A DNA stretch of 58,923 bases from Cereibacter sphaeroides (GCA_003243455.1 QFQS01000010.1:1-58923); one strand, 5' to 3'; shown: positions 27,551 to 37,717, counted from the stretch's first letter. A program made the numbers and translations. Notes: generated by a model not told the origin, from the letters alone.

Positions 27551-28366
27551 ATGAGCTACAACGACCTGGAGAGTTCCAATTACGACGGCGAACCCATATA
27601 CCTTTATGAGTTTCGCCTGAACGCACAATACTGGCGCTACACGTCTGCCGCGACCAGCCAGTCGATCCTCGGCAACGTGTGGACGCCGATGGGGGTTGCC
27701 GACGACGGCGTAAAACAGACGGGCGATACAACGGTGGACGCGCTAAACATCACCATGCCAATTTCGTCTGACGTCGTCGGCCTTTTTATCGGTACACCGC
27801 CAATCAACCCTGTCTATGTCACCATCCGCCGGTTCCACGCGGGCGACTCCGATGCGGCAGTTTGCTACGTCGGCGAGGTCGCGCAGATCAATGAGAACAC
27901 ACCCGTCTCCGCCGTCGTCACCTGCAACACGTTGTCAGCGTCGATGGAGCGCAATGGCTTGCGTCTGTCCTATAGCCGCGGTTGCCCGTTCGCCCTGTAC
28001 GACTCGTGCTGCAAAGTGAACAAAGAGAACTTCCGATTCGACGGCACGATCCAGTCGGTCGGCGCGAACTCCATTGTCATCCCCGGCGCCGCGCAATTCA
28101 GTAACAACTGGTTCAACGGTGGCTACATCGAGTGGAATGACCCGAAACGCGGCGTCGAGCGCAGGGCTATCGAGCTGCATACAGGTGATACGATTTACAT
28201 CTTCGGTACCGTCTCCGGCATCGCGGGCGGCATGATCATCAAGCTCTACCCTGGGTGCCCGCGCACGACGGCCGCCTGCAAAACGAAGTTTAACAACCTG
28301 GCCAATTACGGCGGGATCCCAGCCATGCCTGACCGTTCGCCGTTCGACGGCAACCCGGTCTTCTAA
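27551..28366 (+). CDS. tail tip protein, BR0599/gpL-like with conserved cysteines
   Basis: 271 residues. The phage_BR0599 (DUF2163-related) family pattern is visible: EPIYLYEFRLNAQYWRYTSA at the start, YSRGCPFALYDSCCKVN near residue 145, and CPRTTAACKTKFNNLANYGG near the end followed by MPDRSPFDGNP. The four-to-five cysteines in these two places recall lambda gpL, whose C-terminal domain binds an iron-sulfur cluster; whether this one does is not known. It would form part of the tail tip ring. Confidence 0.78.
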   Translation: MSYNDLESSNYDGEPIYLYEFRLNAQYWRYTSAATSQSILGNVWTPMGVADDGVKQTGDTTVDALNITMPISSDVVGLFIGTPPINPVYVTIRRFHAGDSDAAVCYVGEVAQINENTPVSAVVTCNTLSASMERNGLRLSYSRGCPFALYDSCCKVNKENFRFDGTIQSVGANSIVIPGAAQFSNNWFNGGYIEWNDPKRGVERRAIELHTGDTIYIFGTVSGIAGGMIIKLYPGCPRTTAACKTKFNNLANYGGIPAMPDRSPFDGNPVF

Positions 28367-28375
28367 GGAGCGACT

Positions 28376-28606
28376 ATGTGGTGGGCATTAGCAATGCTGG
28401 TGGTGTCAATCATCATCCAGGTGGCGCTGGCACCGAAACCGGCACAACCGAAGGCCGCGACCTTCGACGACTTCGACATCCCGCAGGTCGATGAAGGTAC
28501 ACCGCAGGTCGTGTTCTTCGGCGAATGCTGGACGGGCGACTGGCAGGTGTTAGCGTACGGCAATTTCCGTACGAAGAAAGTCAAAGCGAAGCAGGCCAAA
28601 AAATGA
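28376..28606 (+). CDS. small membrane-anchored tail assembly protein
   Basis: 76 residues. A hydrophobic helix spans residues 3-19, followed by a Pro/Ala/Lys linker and a short beta segment (PQVVFFGECWTGDWQVLAYG). Small proteins of this kind sit just before the central fibre gene in many siphophages and act in assembly of the tip. The stop overlaps the next start (ATGA). Function inferred from position. Confidence 0.6.
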   Translation: MWWALAMLVVSIIIQVALAPKPAQPKAATFDDFDIPQVDEGTPQVVFFGECWTGDWQVLAYGNFRTKKVKAKQAKK

Positions 28607-28821
28607 CGGACGAACCCCGTATCTTTATGCGTCATGCGCGTGCACTTAATATCTGCGGGCCTGGCGTCGAACGCATGGCCGAGAGACTTAATTACCCTCT
28701 GCAGAAGTTTCTGGAAGAGGGCTACCCGTGTTCACTGGCGGAGAAGACAGCCAATCCAATACTGCTAAAAGCGGCGAAGCTGGCACGGGAAGAATGGGAG
28801 AAGACTCATGGGGAAGGCTAA
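28603..28821 (+). CDS. small helical protein between tail tip genes
   Basis: 72 residues from the ATG that overlaps the previous TGA. Mostly helical with two cysteines (NICGPG, YPCSLA). I do not recognise the family. Overlaps at both ends show it is translated as part of the tail tip operon. Confidence 0.65.
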   Translation: MTDEPRIFMRHARALNICGPGVERMAERLNYPLQKFLEEGYPCSLAEKTANPILLKAAKLAREEWEKTHGEG

Positions 28822-31800
28822 GAACCAAACGGTCGGCTACAAATATTACATGGGCATCCACATGGGCATGGGACGTGGCCCGGTGGACGAGCTATGCGAA
28901 ATCAAAGTAGGCGACCGTCAGGCGTGGCAAGGCAGCTTAACCGGCAACGCCCGTATTAATATCAGCAAACCTGACTTATTTGGCGGTACCAAAGGCGAAG
29001 GTGGCATCGACGGAACGTTCGACCTGATGATGGGCGGCGCCAGTCAGGTAAAAGCGAGCAAACTGGCGGCAATGCTGTCCGGCGATCAGCCGGAGTTCCG
29101 TGGCATCGTGACCGCGTTCTTCGACGGCATGATCTGCGCGATGAACCCTTATCCTAAAAAATGGGCATTCCGTGTTCGCCGCGTTCTGCAGGGCTGGGAC
29201 GGCGCGGTCTGGTACCCGGAGAAAGCGAAGATCTCGCTGACGGGTCGTTACGCTGACGGTGGTTCGCGTGAAGTCATCGCCATGAACCCTGTCCACATCA
29301 TCTACGAAGCACTGACAAACCGCGGCTGGGGGCTGGGCCGTGACCGCTCGCTGTTCCTCGACGCTGCGTGGAAGGCGGCCGCCGATAAAGTTTACGAAGA
29401 GAAGTTCGGCTTGTGCATCCGCTGGGGCCGACAGGACACGCTGATGTCCTTCGTGCAGACGGTTATCGATCACATCGGTTGTGCTGTTTACGTCGACAAG
29501 TTTACCGGCAAATTCACCATCAAGATGATCCGCGACGACTATGATGCTGACTCGCTGCCAGTCTTCGATACCGACTCCGGCCTGCTGCAGATCACCGAAG
29601 CCACCAACGCCTCGCCGTTCAACCTCGTTAACGAAATCATCGTGACCGGCTTCAACCCCGTCACTAACGAGACGTTTCAGGTTCGACAGCACAACCTGGC
29701 GCTTATCCAGACGCAGGGCGCGATTAACAGCGACACGCGCGACTATCCCGGCCTGCCGACGCCAGAGCTGGCTCTCCGCATCGCGCAGCGTGACCTGAAA
29801 GCCGCCAGCACCAACATCCGTCGATTCACCATTGTGTGCGACCGTCGGGCATGGCATACGCAGCCAGGCGACGTCATCAAGATCCGCGACCCTCAGTCAC
29901 GCGGTATCGAGACGGTTATCCTCCGCATCGGCAACGTGGAAGAGTCCGGGCAGACCGACGGCGCCATCAAACTGACCGGCGTGCAGGACGTGTTCGGCGC
30001 TGACCTGAATACCTTCGCTGACGTGCAACCACCAGGGCACTTCGAGCCACCAGCAGAGCCTGACATCGCCCGCACCCTCGTGTACGAAGCACCGTACGCA
30101 GAGCTTGTCCGCTTTATCCCGGAAGGCGAGTTCAACACGATTAAGGCGATGGAAGGGTACATCCGTGCTCACGCCGAGAAGCCTACGCCAATCTGCATGG
30201 CATTCGACCTCGCAGTTCGTCCGCAGGGCCAGGCGGATTTCGTGGTGAACGGCAACGGTGACTTCACGCCGCTGGCGGAGCTGGGCAATCAGATTGGCTA
30301 TCTCGATACGCAGCTCACCTATGACAAGGAAGAGTTCGAAGACGAGGACGACATTTACGTCGGCATGTCGCTGCTGATCGGCGACCGTGATACGCACGAA
30401 ATCGTCCGCCTCGACGCGTGGGATCCGGTGCAGAAGACCTTCACCATCGCCCGTGGCTGCATGGACACCATCCCGCAGCGTCACTTCGGCGGTGAGCTGA
30501 TCTGGGCCATCGAGGACAACGGCGGTTCGGACTGGACGCGCTACCTCTCAGGTGAAACCGTGGAGATGAAAATCCTGCCGTGGACGCTGCGTGGTGGACG
30601 CTTCCCGATTGATGACGCGCCTATCGACGAGCTGACCTTCCGCCATCGCTTCATCCGTCCTTACGCGCCCGGACACGTCCTTACGACCACGACGGCCGGC
30701 GGACAAAAACGCTGGTACGAGAATCAGGATCTGCGCTACGACGTTGGCCCGACAGAGGTGCCTGACTTCATCGTCATTACCTGGACTCACCGTGACCGCC
30801 CCGTGCAGCAGGATAAGCTGATTGACCACGAGCAGGGTGACATCGGGCCGGAGCCGGGCACAACCTACCGCCTGCGGGTATTCAACGCGAAGGGCGAGCT
30901 GGTGCGTACGGAAACCGGCATCGATGGCACGCAGTTCATCTATACCTACGCGATGGCGTCAGCCGACACCAAAGTGGAAGAAGGATCACCGGAGTCAGCA
31001 GCAGGCACGATGTTCCTCGACGCCATGCGCAGCGGCTACAACTCGTGGATGTATTACACGCTGCCGTTCACCGTCCATAAGAAGCCGCCGCAGACCGCCA
31101 ACGTCGCGCAACTGGCAATGGCCACCGCCGGAGAAGACACCGAAATCACGTCCGGCGAAGATGCCGACATCTCCGGTGGGCAGGTTGCCCAGCTGCTCAT
31201 GTCTACCGCCCAGGAGGATAGCGACATCGTTTCAGGGGATGACGCCGACATCTACGGTGCGCAGCTGGCACAAATGGCCACCGCCGCCGGACAGTCGACC
31301 AAACTGCCGCCGATTGTCGATTTCTACCTGTACGAAGCGCCCTACCTGACGTTGCTGCGTGACGGTCGTAACTCTTCCCGTTCGCAGATGCTGGCGTTTG
31401 TCGCCCGACCTTCTGACCGTACGACGGATGGTTTCGACTTCTTTAGCCGCGACTCCGCCGAGCAGAACTGGACGACCAACGGATCCCAGCCGTGGACTCC
31501 GTGGGGCGTGCTGAAAGGCTTTATCCAGCACCTCGGCAACGAGCTGGAAGTGGACGCCACTAGCGACACCGACGGCGTGCCGATTGATACCCTGCAGCCG
31601 AACGACATCATCCTCGTGGACAATGAGCTGCTGGTGGTGCAGACAATCAACGGCAAACGTATTCGCGTCGGTCGTGGATCCGCTGATACCATTCCGGCAC
31701 CGCACTATGCAGGCGCAGTCGTATGGCTGTTTGACCGTCAGCACGCCGCGTCGAACCAGCTCTTCGCTGACGAGGCTACCGCGCTGGGCAATGTGCGGCC

Positions 31801-32626
31801 GCACGCGTTTGCCGAGCCGTTACTGCCTGCGGATATGCCGACCAAACAGCTGAAAATGCAGTACCGTCCGAAACGTCCGTACCCGCCAGGGCTGATGCTG
31901 GCCAACGGCTTGCACTGGTACGAGCGCGTCAGGGGTATTCCGGACGACATGGACTACACGGCACCGGAAGGCAAAGCCGTAACGCTTACCTGGGCGCACC
32001 GTAACCGTATCTCTCAGGGGCAGACGGCATACGACCACCTGGCCAGCGGCATCGCGCCGGAGAATGGTGTACGTTACCGTGTGTGGGTGGGCTACACCGT
32101 TTCGACCCAGACCAGTTCGTCTAAAGTCACACTGTTCGAAACCGAAGTGGAAGACGCCGGTATCACCTTCTCGAAAGCGCAGCTGGAATTGTGGGGGCCG
32201 CGTGCCGGTTACGCATTGAAGTCCGGCGGAGTCGTGGCGCTGCAGGTTGCCGTGAACGCCGTGCGTGACGGCCTGTTCAACTGGCAGGGCTACGGCATGA
32301 CAATGCTCGCGCCGTCGTACCCTCTGCCGCCGGGCGAGAAGCCGGGCACCAACGTACCGCCGGAACCGAACTATCCGAATCCGGGCAGTCCGGATCCTAA
32401 CCCGAACAACCCTGACCCGCAGCCGCCGGGTGACGGTGGCACCACTGACCCGACACCGGATCCGGAGAACCCAGACCCGAACCCAGACCCGGAAGTGCCG
32501 GACACGGATCCACCGGAGCCGCCGGAACCACCAGAGCCTGACCCGGATAATGTGTTCGGATGGTCAAACATGTGGGATCATGGCTGGGCAGCAGCACTAC
32601 CAGACCAGAGCGTGACAGGAGAATAA
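28808..32626 (+). CDS. central tail tip / host-specificity protein (lambda gpJ-like)
   Basis: 1272 residues, similar in size to lambda gpJ. The N-terminal half has the tip-protein pattern (RVRRVLQGWDGAVWYPEKAK, YEALTNRGWGLGRD, FVQTVIDHIGCAVYVDKFTG). Around residues 440-1100 two similar beta modules each carry a VTFTWTHRDR-type strand (VITWTHRDR, LTWAHRNR), suggesting an internal duplication of an Ig-like pair. The last about 90 residues are a long Pro/Asp linker ending in a short WSNMWDHGWA segment. It forms the central spike or fibre at the tail tip. Confidence 0.85.
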   Translation: MGKAKNQTVGYKYYMGIHMGMGRGPVDELCEIKVGDRQAWQGSLTGNARINISKPDLFGGTKGEGGIDGTFDLMMGGASQVKASKLAAMLSGDQPEFRGIVTAFFDGMICAMNPYPKKWAFRVRRVLQGWDGAVWYPEKAKISLTGRYADGGSREVIAMNPVHIIYEALTNRGWGLGRDRSLFLDAAWKAAADKVYEEKFGLCIRWGRQDTLMSFVQTVIDHIGCAVYVDKFTGKFTIKMIRDDYDADSLPVFDTDSGLLQITEATNASPFNLVNEIIVTGFNPVTNETFQVRQHNLALIQTQGAINSDTRDYPGLPTPELALRIAQRDLKAASTNIRRFTIVCDRRAWHTQPGDVIKIRDPQSRGIETVILRIGNVEESGQTDGAIKLTGVQDVFGADLNTFADVQPPGHFEPPAEPDIARTLVYEAPYAELVRFIPEGEFNTIKAMEGYIRAHAEKPTPICMAFDLAVRPQGQADFVVNGNGDFTPLAELGNQIGYLDTQLTYDKEEFEDEDDIYVGMSLLIGDRDTHEIVRLDAWDPVQKTFTIARGCMDTIPQRHFGGELIWAIEDNGGSDWTRYLSGETVEMKILPWTLRGGRFPIDDAPIDELTFRHRFIRPYAPGHVLTTTTAGGQKRWYENQDLRYDVGPTEVPDFIVITWTHRDRPVQQDKLIDHEQGDIGPEPGTTYRLRVFNAKGELVRTETGIDGTQFIYTYAMASADTKVEEGSPESAAGTMFLDAMRSGYNSWMYYTLPFTVHKKPPQTANVAQLAMATAGEDTEITSGEDADISGGQVAQLLMSTAQEDSDIVSGDDADIYGAQLAQMATAAGQSTKLPPIVDFYLYEAPYLTLLRDGRNSSRSQMLAFVARPSDRTTDGFDFFSRDSAEQNWTTNGSQPWTPWGVLKGFIQHLGNELEVDATSDTDGVPIDTLQPNDIILVDNELLVVQTINGKRIRVGRGSADTIPAPHYAGAVVWLFDRQHAASNQLFADEATALGNVRPHAFAEPLLPADMPTKQLKMQYRPKRPYPPGLMLANGLHWYERVRGIPDDMDYTAPEGKAVTLTWAHRNRISQGQTAYDHLASGIAPENGVRYRVWVGYTVSTQTSSSKVTLFETEVEDAGITFSKAQLELWGPRAGYALKSGGVVALQVAVNAVRDGLFNWQGYGMTMLAPSYPLPPGEKPGTNVPPEPNYPNPGSPDPNPNNPDPQPPGDGGTTDPTPDPENPDPNPDPEVPDTDPPEPPEPPEPDPDNVFGWSNMWDHGWAAALPDQSVTGE

Positions 32627-32627
32627 G

Positions 32628-33365
32628 ATGGCGAAGAAGGTAGGCCCGAACCAGGGCCTTAACTATGGCTGGGTACGCGGTGAAGACTTCTGGGGTGGGC
32701 CGGTAAACGATGACTTCGTTATGCTGGACACACTGCTTCACCCGTACGTCACGTCGATGACATTCACCGCGCCGCCCGCTGAGGTTGAAGAGGGCGACCG
32801 GTACATCATCGGGCAGAATGCCACCGGCCAGTGGTCGGGGCATGACGGCGACCTGACGGCGTTTGTCGAAGGGGCGTGGTTGTTCTTCACGCCGAGAAAG
32901 GGCTGGCGATTCCGCCTCGAATCCACCAACCAGTTTGTCTGGTACAACGGTACCAACTGGCAGGACGAGTACACGGGGGAAGACCCGGTTGACCCAGGCC
33001 CAGACCCGTCAATCAAACCGACGGCGTACGATATTGCCGTGACGGTGTCGGACTCGCTCTACGCTGACGAAGCACTGGTTCACCTGCCGATACTGGACGC
33101 GCTAATGCTTCCTGCTAATATGGCAGGGAGTTCGCTCGACATGATCGCCGCGTCCACCGTTTATGCCCAGCTGCGAGTTCAGCGTAATGGCCAGAACGTC
33201 GGGACAATCACCGTAGACATCGGTAGTTACTCGGCGACGTTTGCCACGGCAGGAGGTAACGCGGCGCCTTTCGGTAAAGGTGACAAGCTGACCATCCGTG
33301 GCCCATCGACGGCAGTGACGGCGTTCAAAGACTTCGGGTTCGTCATCCGTCTTAACTTCGTGTGA
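32628..33365 (+). CDS. DUF2793-containing tail protein
   Basis: 245 residues. Residues 1-115 match the DUF2793 pattern (YGWVRGEDFWGGPVNDDFVMLD, PPAEVEEGDRYIIGQNATGQW, GWRFRLESTNQFVWYNG), a domain found in phage tail fibres. A Pro/Asp linker then leads to a C-terminal beta domain. Directly after the tip protein, it probably attaches to its acidic Pro-rich tail. Confidence 0.75.
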   Translation: MAKKVGPNQGLNYGWVRGEDFWGGPVNDDFVMLDTLLHPYVTSMTFTAPPAEVEEGDRYIIGQNATGQWSGHDGDLTAFVEGAWLFFTPRKGWRFRLESTNQFVWYNGTNWQDEYTGEDPVDPGPDPSIKPTAYDIAVTVSDSLYADEALVHLPILDALMLPANMAGSSLDMIAASTVYAQLRVQRNGQNVGTITVDIGSYSATFATAGGNAAPFGKGDKLTIRGPSTAVTAFKDFGFVIRLNFV

Positions 33366-33372
33366 GGAACAC

Positions 33373-34338
33373 ATGGCAACCTTTTTCGACGGATTTGAAC
33401 AGTTCGGTAATAACGACCGACCGGATCAGCTGCTGCGGCTCGCGGGGTATACGCTTAACGGCGCCGTGACCGTGGCAGGCGGGCGCAAAGGTGGCGGGTC
33501 GTCTCTCACCACCTACCGTTCCAACTTCCAGCGGGCGTGGACGTTCTCTGGCAATGCCATGTCGATCGGCTTTGCGGTGAAGATGGACGCGCGCGGCCCG
33601 CTGATTGCCATTCGCAAAGGCACCACCGCCATGCTGGTGTGGTCAGACCCGGAGACCGGTCTGGTGAACATCGGTACGTCATTGGCCACCGGCAACCCAG
33701 GCTACGTCAACCCGTTAAAAGACCGCTGGTATTACTTCGAGATCGAGATGACGAAGAACGACTCTGCGTTCAAGCTGTACGTCAATGGTCGTCTGGATCA
33801 GACCTACCCGCTGAACGGGAACATCAACGGCGACCTGATCATCGAGTACAACCCGTACACCCTGTTCGAAGGTTCGGACTTCGGCAGCGATACGGGTACC
33901 CGCATTTTCGACGACATCTACCTGTCAGACTCTGCGCGCATTCAACCGATTCAGGTGACAACCCGTTTCCCTACGGCAGACAGCGAGCCGCTGGACTGGA
34001 GTTTTACCGGGGCCGCAAGCCACTGGCAGGCCGTCGGGCAGCTGCCGCCGGACATGCTGGACAAGTTCATCTACACGGCGAAGGACGGCGCGACTGACCA
34101 GTTCACCTCGGCGGCCGCCCTGCCGGACACCAACCCTATCCGGTATCTGCAGATGATGGCGCTGTTCCGCAAGGCAACGTCCGACCCGATGGACTTGATA
34201 TTCAACATCGACGATCAGAAGGTCACGCAGTCTAACATCCCGAAAGACTGGACATTCCGCTATATGCCGTTCAACGCCAGCGGGTATACTGCGGGCAACA
34301 TCGGAGCGGCTAAGTTCGGCGCTCAACTGGATTTGTGA
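33373..34338 (+). CDS. tandem adhesin-like tail protein, copy 1
   Basis: 321 residues, first of a tandem family. Begins with the family signature FFDGFEQF. A beta-rich LamG/concanavalin-like core follows (SIGFAVKMDARGPLIAIRKG, WYYFEIEMTKNDSAFKLYVNG, IFDDIYLSD), then PTADSEPLDW and a C-terminal domain. The conserved WYYFEIE motif followed by a KLYVNG strand is a LamG-like feature. A glycan or protein-binding surface adhesin of the tail tip is likely; Chi-like phages recognise flagellar filaments, but which protein does it here is not shown. Confidence 0.7.
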   Translation: MATFFDGFEQFGNNDRPDQLLRLAGYTLNGAVTVAGGRKGGGSSLTTYRSNFQRAWTFSGNAMSIGFAVKMDARGPLIAIRKGTTAMLVWSDPETGLVNIGTSLATGNPGYVNPLKDRWYYFEIEMTKNDSAFKLYVNGRLDQTYPLNGNINGDLIIEYNPYTLFEGSDFGSDTGTRIFDDIYLSDSARIQPIQVTTRFPTADSEPLDWSFTGAASHWQAVGQLPPDMLDKFIYTAKDGATDQFTSAAALPDTNPIRYLQMMALFRKATSDPMDLIFNIDDQKVTQSNIPKDWTFRYMPFNASGYTAGNIGAAKFGAQLDL

Positions 34339-34347
34339 GGACATACC

Positions 34348-35340
34348 ATGCTCAAATTTATGGACGGTTTCGACCAGTTTTTAGACATCCCGATCACCGG
34401 CACCGGCTATACGCTGGCGGGCCTCATGAACGTTTCGGGCTACACGCTGACAGGCGAGGTAAAGCTCGATGAAGGCCGTGTGGCGACCACCCGCGCGCTG
34501 CTGCTGGGCGACGGAGGCAGTAAAGCCGGAAGCGTGAAGCGCACGTTTACCACGCAAGACCAGATGGCGGTCATCGGCTTTGCGTATCGAGCTGAGGCAA
34601 GCCGTGACAACGTGGTGGCTATCACCAGTCTGGGCACGCTGGGCTGGAACAAAGACACGGCGAAGATGACGTTCGCTGGTGGGCAGGGCAGCGCCACTAT
34701 TCTGCTCGACCTCTGGTACTACTATGAAATCGTGGTGGACAAGGCTAACCAGCTGGTGCAGGTCTGGATCAACAACACGAAAGACATCGAGGTGGCGCTG
34801 CCGTCTACCGCGCAATTCCTGACGAACTTCGAATGCCTCTGGTCGTCTGCCGCCAACGATAAAAAGTATCTCGACGACCTGTACTTCCTCGACGGGTCAG
34901 CCGGTCAGTACACCGAACGCGTGGGGCCGATGGCGATTCAGGCACGCCTGCCGACGGAAGACATCGACAAAGAGTGGTCTCCGTCCACCGGCAGCGTGCA
35001 TTGGGATCTGGTGAACAACCAGCCACCGAAGGACACTGAGTTTGTCCAGTCGAACGTGTCCGGCGCAATGGACACCTTCCGATCAAACCAGACCGTCCCG
35101 ACTGACGGGCAGGTCATTGCCGTCGGCATCACCGTAATGAACCGCAAATCGGACATCGATGCCCGCCAGTTAGGGATGGTTGTCGGCGGAAAAGGTCAGA
35201 CGCAGAAAGAAGTTATAGACACCGACCTGCTGACCACACCAAAATACAGTTACGCAGTTTTCGAGACAGCGCCGGACGGCTCGACGTGGACTGCCACCAG
35301 CGTGACCAATACACCGTTCGGCGTAGCAGTACGCCCGTAA
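34348..35340 (+). CDS. tandem adhesin-like tail protein, copy 2
   Basis: 330 residues, paralogue of its two neighbours. Signature FMDGFDQF at the start, AVIGFAYRAEAS, LWYYYEIVVDKANQLVQVWI, YLDDLYFLDGS, then RLPTEDIDKEWSP and a C-terminal domain of alternating strands (TVPTDGQVIAVGITVMNRKSD). Separated from copy 1 by 9 bases with a GAGG site. Confidence 0.7.
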   Translation: MLKFMDGFDQFLDIPITGTGYTLAGLMNVSGYTLTGEVKLDEGRVATTRALLLGDGGSKAGSVKRTFTTQDQMAVIGFAYRAEASRDNVVAITSLGTLGWNKDTAKMTFAGGQGSATILLDLWYYYEIVVDKANQLVQVWINNTKDIEVALPSTAQFLTNFECLWSSAANDKKYLDDLYFLDGSAGQYTERVGPMAIQARLPTEDIDKEWSPSTGSVHWDLVNNQPPKDTEFVQSNVSGAMDTFRSNQTVPTDGQVIAVGITVMNRKSDIDARQLGMVVGGKGQTQKEVIDTDLLTTPKYSYAVFETAPDGSTWTATSVTNTPFGVAVRP

Positions 35341-35349
35341 GGAGAGACA

Positions 35350-36375
35350 ATGTTTAAGTTTTGCGATGGCTTTGACCACTATGCGGCAGCGGGCGTAACT
35401 GGCCCGACTCTTGAGCCGTATCTTACTGCAGCGGGCTATACCGTACGAAATGCACTGGCGAACACCTTCGCCGTCGTCGCCGGCCGCCGTGCTGGTGCGT
35501 ACGCACTGCAGTTTAACGTCGCACGTAACTCGGCGACGAACGCCTCCCTGTCATGGGGATTCACCTTCGCCAACAATTACGCGTGCTTTGGTTTCGCCAT
35601 GAACGCCAGTGGTTCCCGTATGCGTATCTGCCGTATTGAGAACGTGATCGACGTCGATTGGGACACCGTGACAGGCAAGATTAAAGTCGGGGAGCAGCTG
35701 GGCGTCAATGCGCTGATCCTGAACGCCTGGTACTACTTCGAGATCGAGTGTGACTTCACCGCGAAGACCGTGAAGATCTGGGCGAACAACGAACTGCAGC
35801 TCACCGTGGACATCTCCGCTGTGACTGTCCCGACCATTGCCACTATTGCATGGGGCCAGGTTGGTACCGCTCCGGACGCGGGCGTGCAGCTGCTGGACGA
35901 CTTCTATGTTATCGATGGCAGCGGCACCAACAACAAAACGCGCCTGAACCCGGTAGAAGTCACCACCCGTATGCCTACGGCTGACGTCGGCCCGAAAGAA
36001 TGGACGGTGGTTGTCTCCCCAACGGGTACACCTCACTACCAGATCGTCTCGCAGCTGGAGCCGAACAAATCCGGTGCGCCATACCTGCAATCGAACACCG
36101 CTGGCGCTACCGACATGTTCCGCTCGAACACCGTGCTGCCGTCTAACAACCAGATCTTCGCGGTGTCTGTAATCGCGTACGCACGTAAAGGCGACCTCGA
36201 TGACCGTAAGATCGGCCTGCTGGTCAAACCGGACGGCGGTACCGAAACCGAAATCCAGCTGAACCTGACCGAGTCGTTCAAATACTACCAGGCTACGTTC
36301 GAGACTATGCCTGGCGGCGGCACCTGGAACCAGAACAACGTGGAATCCCTGCAGTTCGGCATCCGCACGCGATAA
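35350..36375 (+). CDS. tandem adhesin-like tail protein, copy 3
   Basis: 341 residues, closest to copy 2. Signature FCDGFDHY, ACFGFAMNASGSRMRICRIE, AWYYFEIECDFTAKTVKIWA, LLDDFYVIDGSG, then RMPTADVGPKEW and the same type of C-terminal domain (LPSNNQIFAVSVIAYARKGD). The conserved DD-FY-DG box and the R-PTAD/E box align across the three copies. Confidence 0.7.
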   Translation: MFKFCDGFDHYAAAGVTGPTLEPYLTAAGYTVRNALANTFAVVAGRRAGAYALQFNVARNSATNASLSWGFTFANNYACFGFAMNASGSRMRICRIENVIDVDWDTVTGKIKVGEQLGVNALILNAWYYFEIECDFTAKTVKIWANNELQLTVDISAVTVPTIATIAWGQVGTAPDAGVQLLDDFYVIDGSGTNNKTRLNPVEVTTRMPTADVGPKEWTVVVSPTGTPHYQIVSQLEPNKSGAPYLQSNTAGATDMFRSNTVLPSNNQIFAVSVIAYARKGDLDDRKIGLLVKPDGGTETEIQLNLTESFKYYQATFETMPGGGTWNQNNVESLQFGIRTR

Positions 36376-36385
36376 GGAGAATGAG

Positions 36386-37705
36386 ATGGGACTGATTCAT
36401 ACCGAGAGCTGGCAGCGTTTTCCTAACGGAGCGGTTATGGTGGCGGCCAACAAGACAGGAGCGGCGCTAGATGCTGCCACTAACTACTTCATGACGGAGA
36501 AGGAATACGTGACGCGTGTGGCTTACTCCACCCAAGCAATCACGACATCCAACCAAGTCGCGACGGTTCCCCTCCGGTCTCCGCAAATAGTTCCTGACCC
36601 GATTGAACCAGACAAACAGCGACTCCAGTGGCCGGGGAATAGCTCTTCGTCAATGATAAATAACGCAGAAAATAGCGTTACGGAGCTGACGTATAACTTC
36701 GGTCAGGAGAGAACGCACTACATCGTGGGCTTTCTTGTGCGCGTGGTAGCCGGTTCGAATAAGATCGCCAATCCTACCGTGGGCCAACCTTCTGTGCATG
36801 GCCTTTGCCTAGCGCCGCCCTTAGCTGAGAGATATACAAACTCCAGCACATGGTTCTCGTATGTGTTCCCTGCTCCTTCGGCCAATATCTTCACCGTTCA
36901 CGATTCCTCGGCGCAGACTACGATCCCTACAAATAATATCGGTGTGTATAGCACCAAGCCGACGTGGACTTTCGGTAACTCACTTCCCACCGTACCGATC
37001 TCGTCGGAATATGAGACGGACTATTATGTCGAGATCGAAATTGATACGGTGAATAAAGTTCTTAACATCTGGAGGGATGATGTCCTGGTCGCGCAACCTG
37101 CATGGATAGACAACCCATATAACAACCTTCGCAATGGCATTTCTTTCTGGATGCCTTCGGCGCTAAACTCCGCGGGATTTTATTACGGGGCTCAATACGG
37201 CGCTATACAGTTGAGCGACATGTACATCATCGACTGTAATGACGGAATTGCGCCCACCACGCGCCTCGGTTCGTCCACTCGTGTTCGCGGCGAAGCACCG
37301 AACGTAGACGTGGACATCGACTTTACGCGTCCGAATGGGTATGCCAGTAACGCCGCCGTTGTCAGTCAGAAAGTAGTCCCAGGCAACCCGACCGTGTTCC
37401 TGCAGGCGGACGGGGATAACGCCACTGACATCTACAAAACGGACAGCTCTAACATCGGTCAGTACGCCGGTAAAATCTACGGCGTGACTGTTCGTACTCG
37501 ATCTGCTAACGCGTCGGTGTCGCCTCACAACATGGCGATCATCACAAAAGATGCAACAACGGAGAACGAGACCGACATCGGACAGTTCGGCCCGACAGAC
37601 GGCTTCAAAAGCGGCAAGGTTGTGCTGGCGAAGGATCCGAGCGGGAACGAGTGGACGGTGCCTAACGCGGCTAACCTGCAATACGGTCTGCGCGTCAAAG
37701 AATAA
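36386..37705 (+). CDS. tandem adhesin-like tail protein, divergent copy 4
   Basis: 439 residues. The DD/DM-Y-DG-type box (LSDMYIIDCND) and the following RGEAPNVDVDIDF and VSQKVVPGNPT segments align with copies 1-3, but the N-terminal part is longer and unlike them. Bases 36500-37250 use more A/T-rich codons than the flanking genes (ATA, AAT, GAA-rich), a sign that this receptor-binding part may have been exchanged. The C-terminus (YAGKIYGVTVRTRSANAS) returns to the family pattern. Confidence 0.68.
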   Translation: MGLIHTESWQRFPNGAVMVAANKTGAALDAATNYFMTEKEYVTRVAYSTQAITTSNQVATVPLRSPQIVPDPIEPDKQRLQWPGNSSSSMINNAENSVTELTYNFGQERTHYIVGFLVRVVAGSNKIANPTVGQPSVHGLCLAPPLAERYTNSSTWFSYVFPAPSANIFTVHDSSAQTTIPTNNIGVYSTKPTWTFGNSLPTVPISSEYETDYYVEIEIDTVNKVLNIWRDDVLVAQPAWIDNPYNNLRNGISFWMPSALNSAGFYYGAQYGAIQLSDMYIIDCNDGIAPTTRLGSSTRVRGEAPNVDVDIDFTRPNGYASNAAVVSQKVVPGNPTVFLQADGDNATDIYKTDSSNIGQYAGKIYGVTVRTRSANASVSPHNMAIITKDATTENETDIGQFGPTDGFKSGKVVLAKDPSGNEWTVPNAANLQYGLRVKE

Positions 37706-37717
37706 TAAGGGCTGCGC

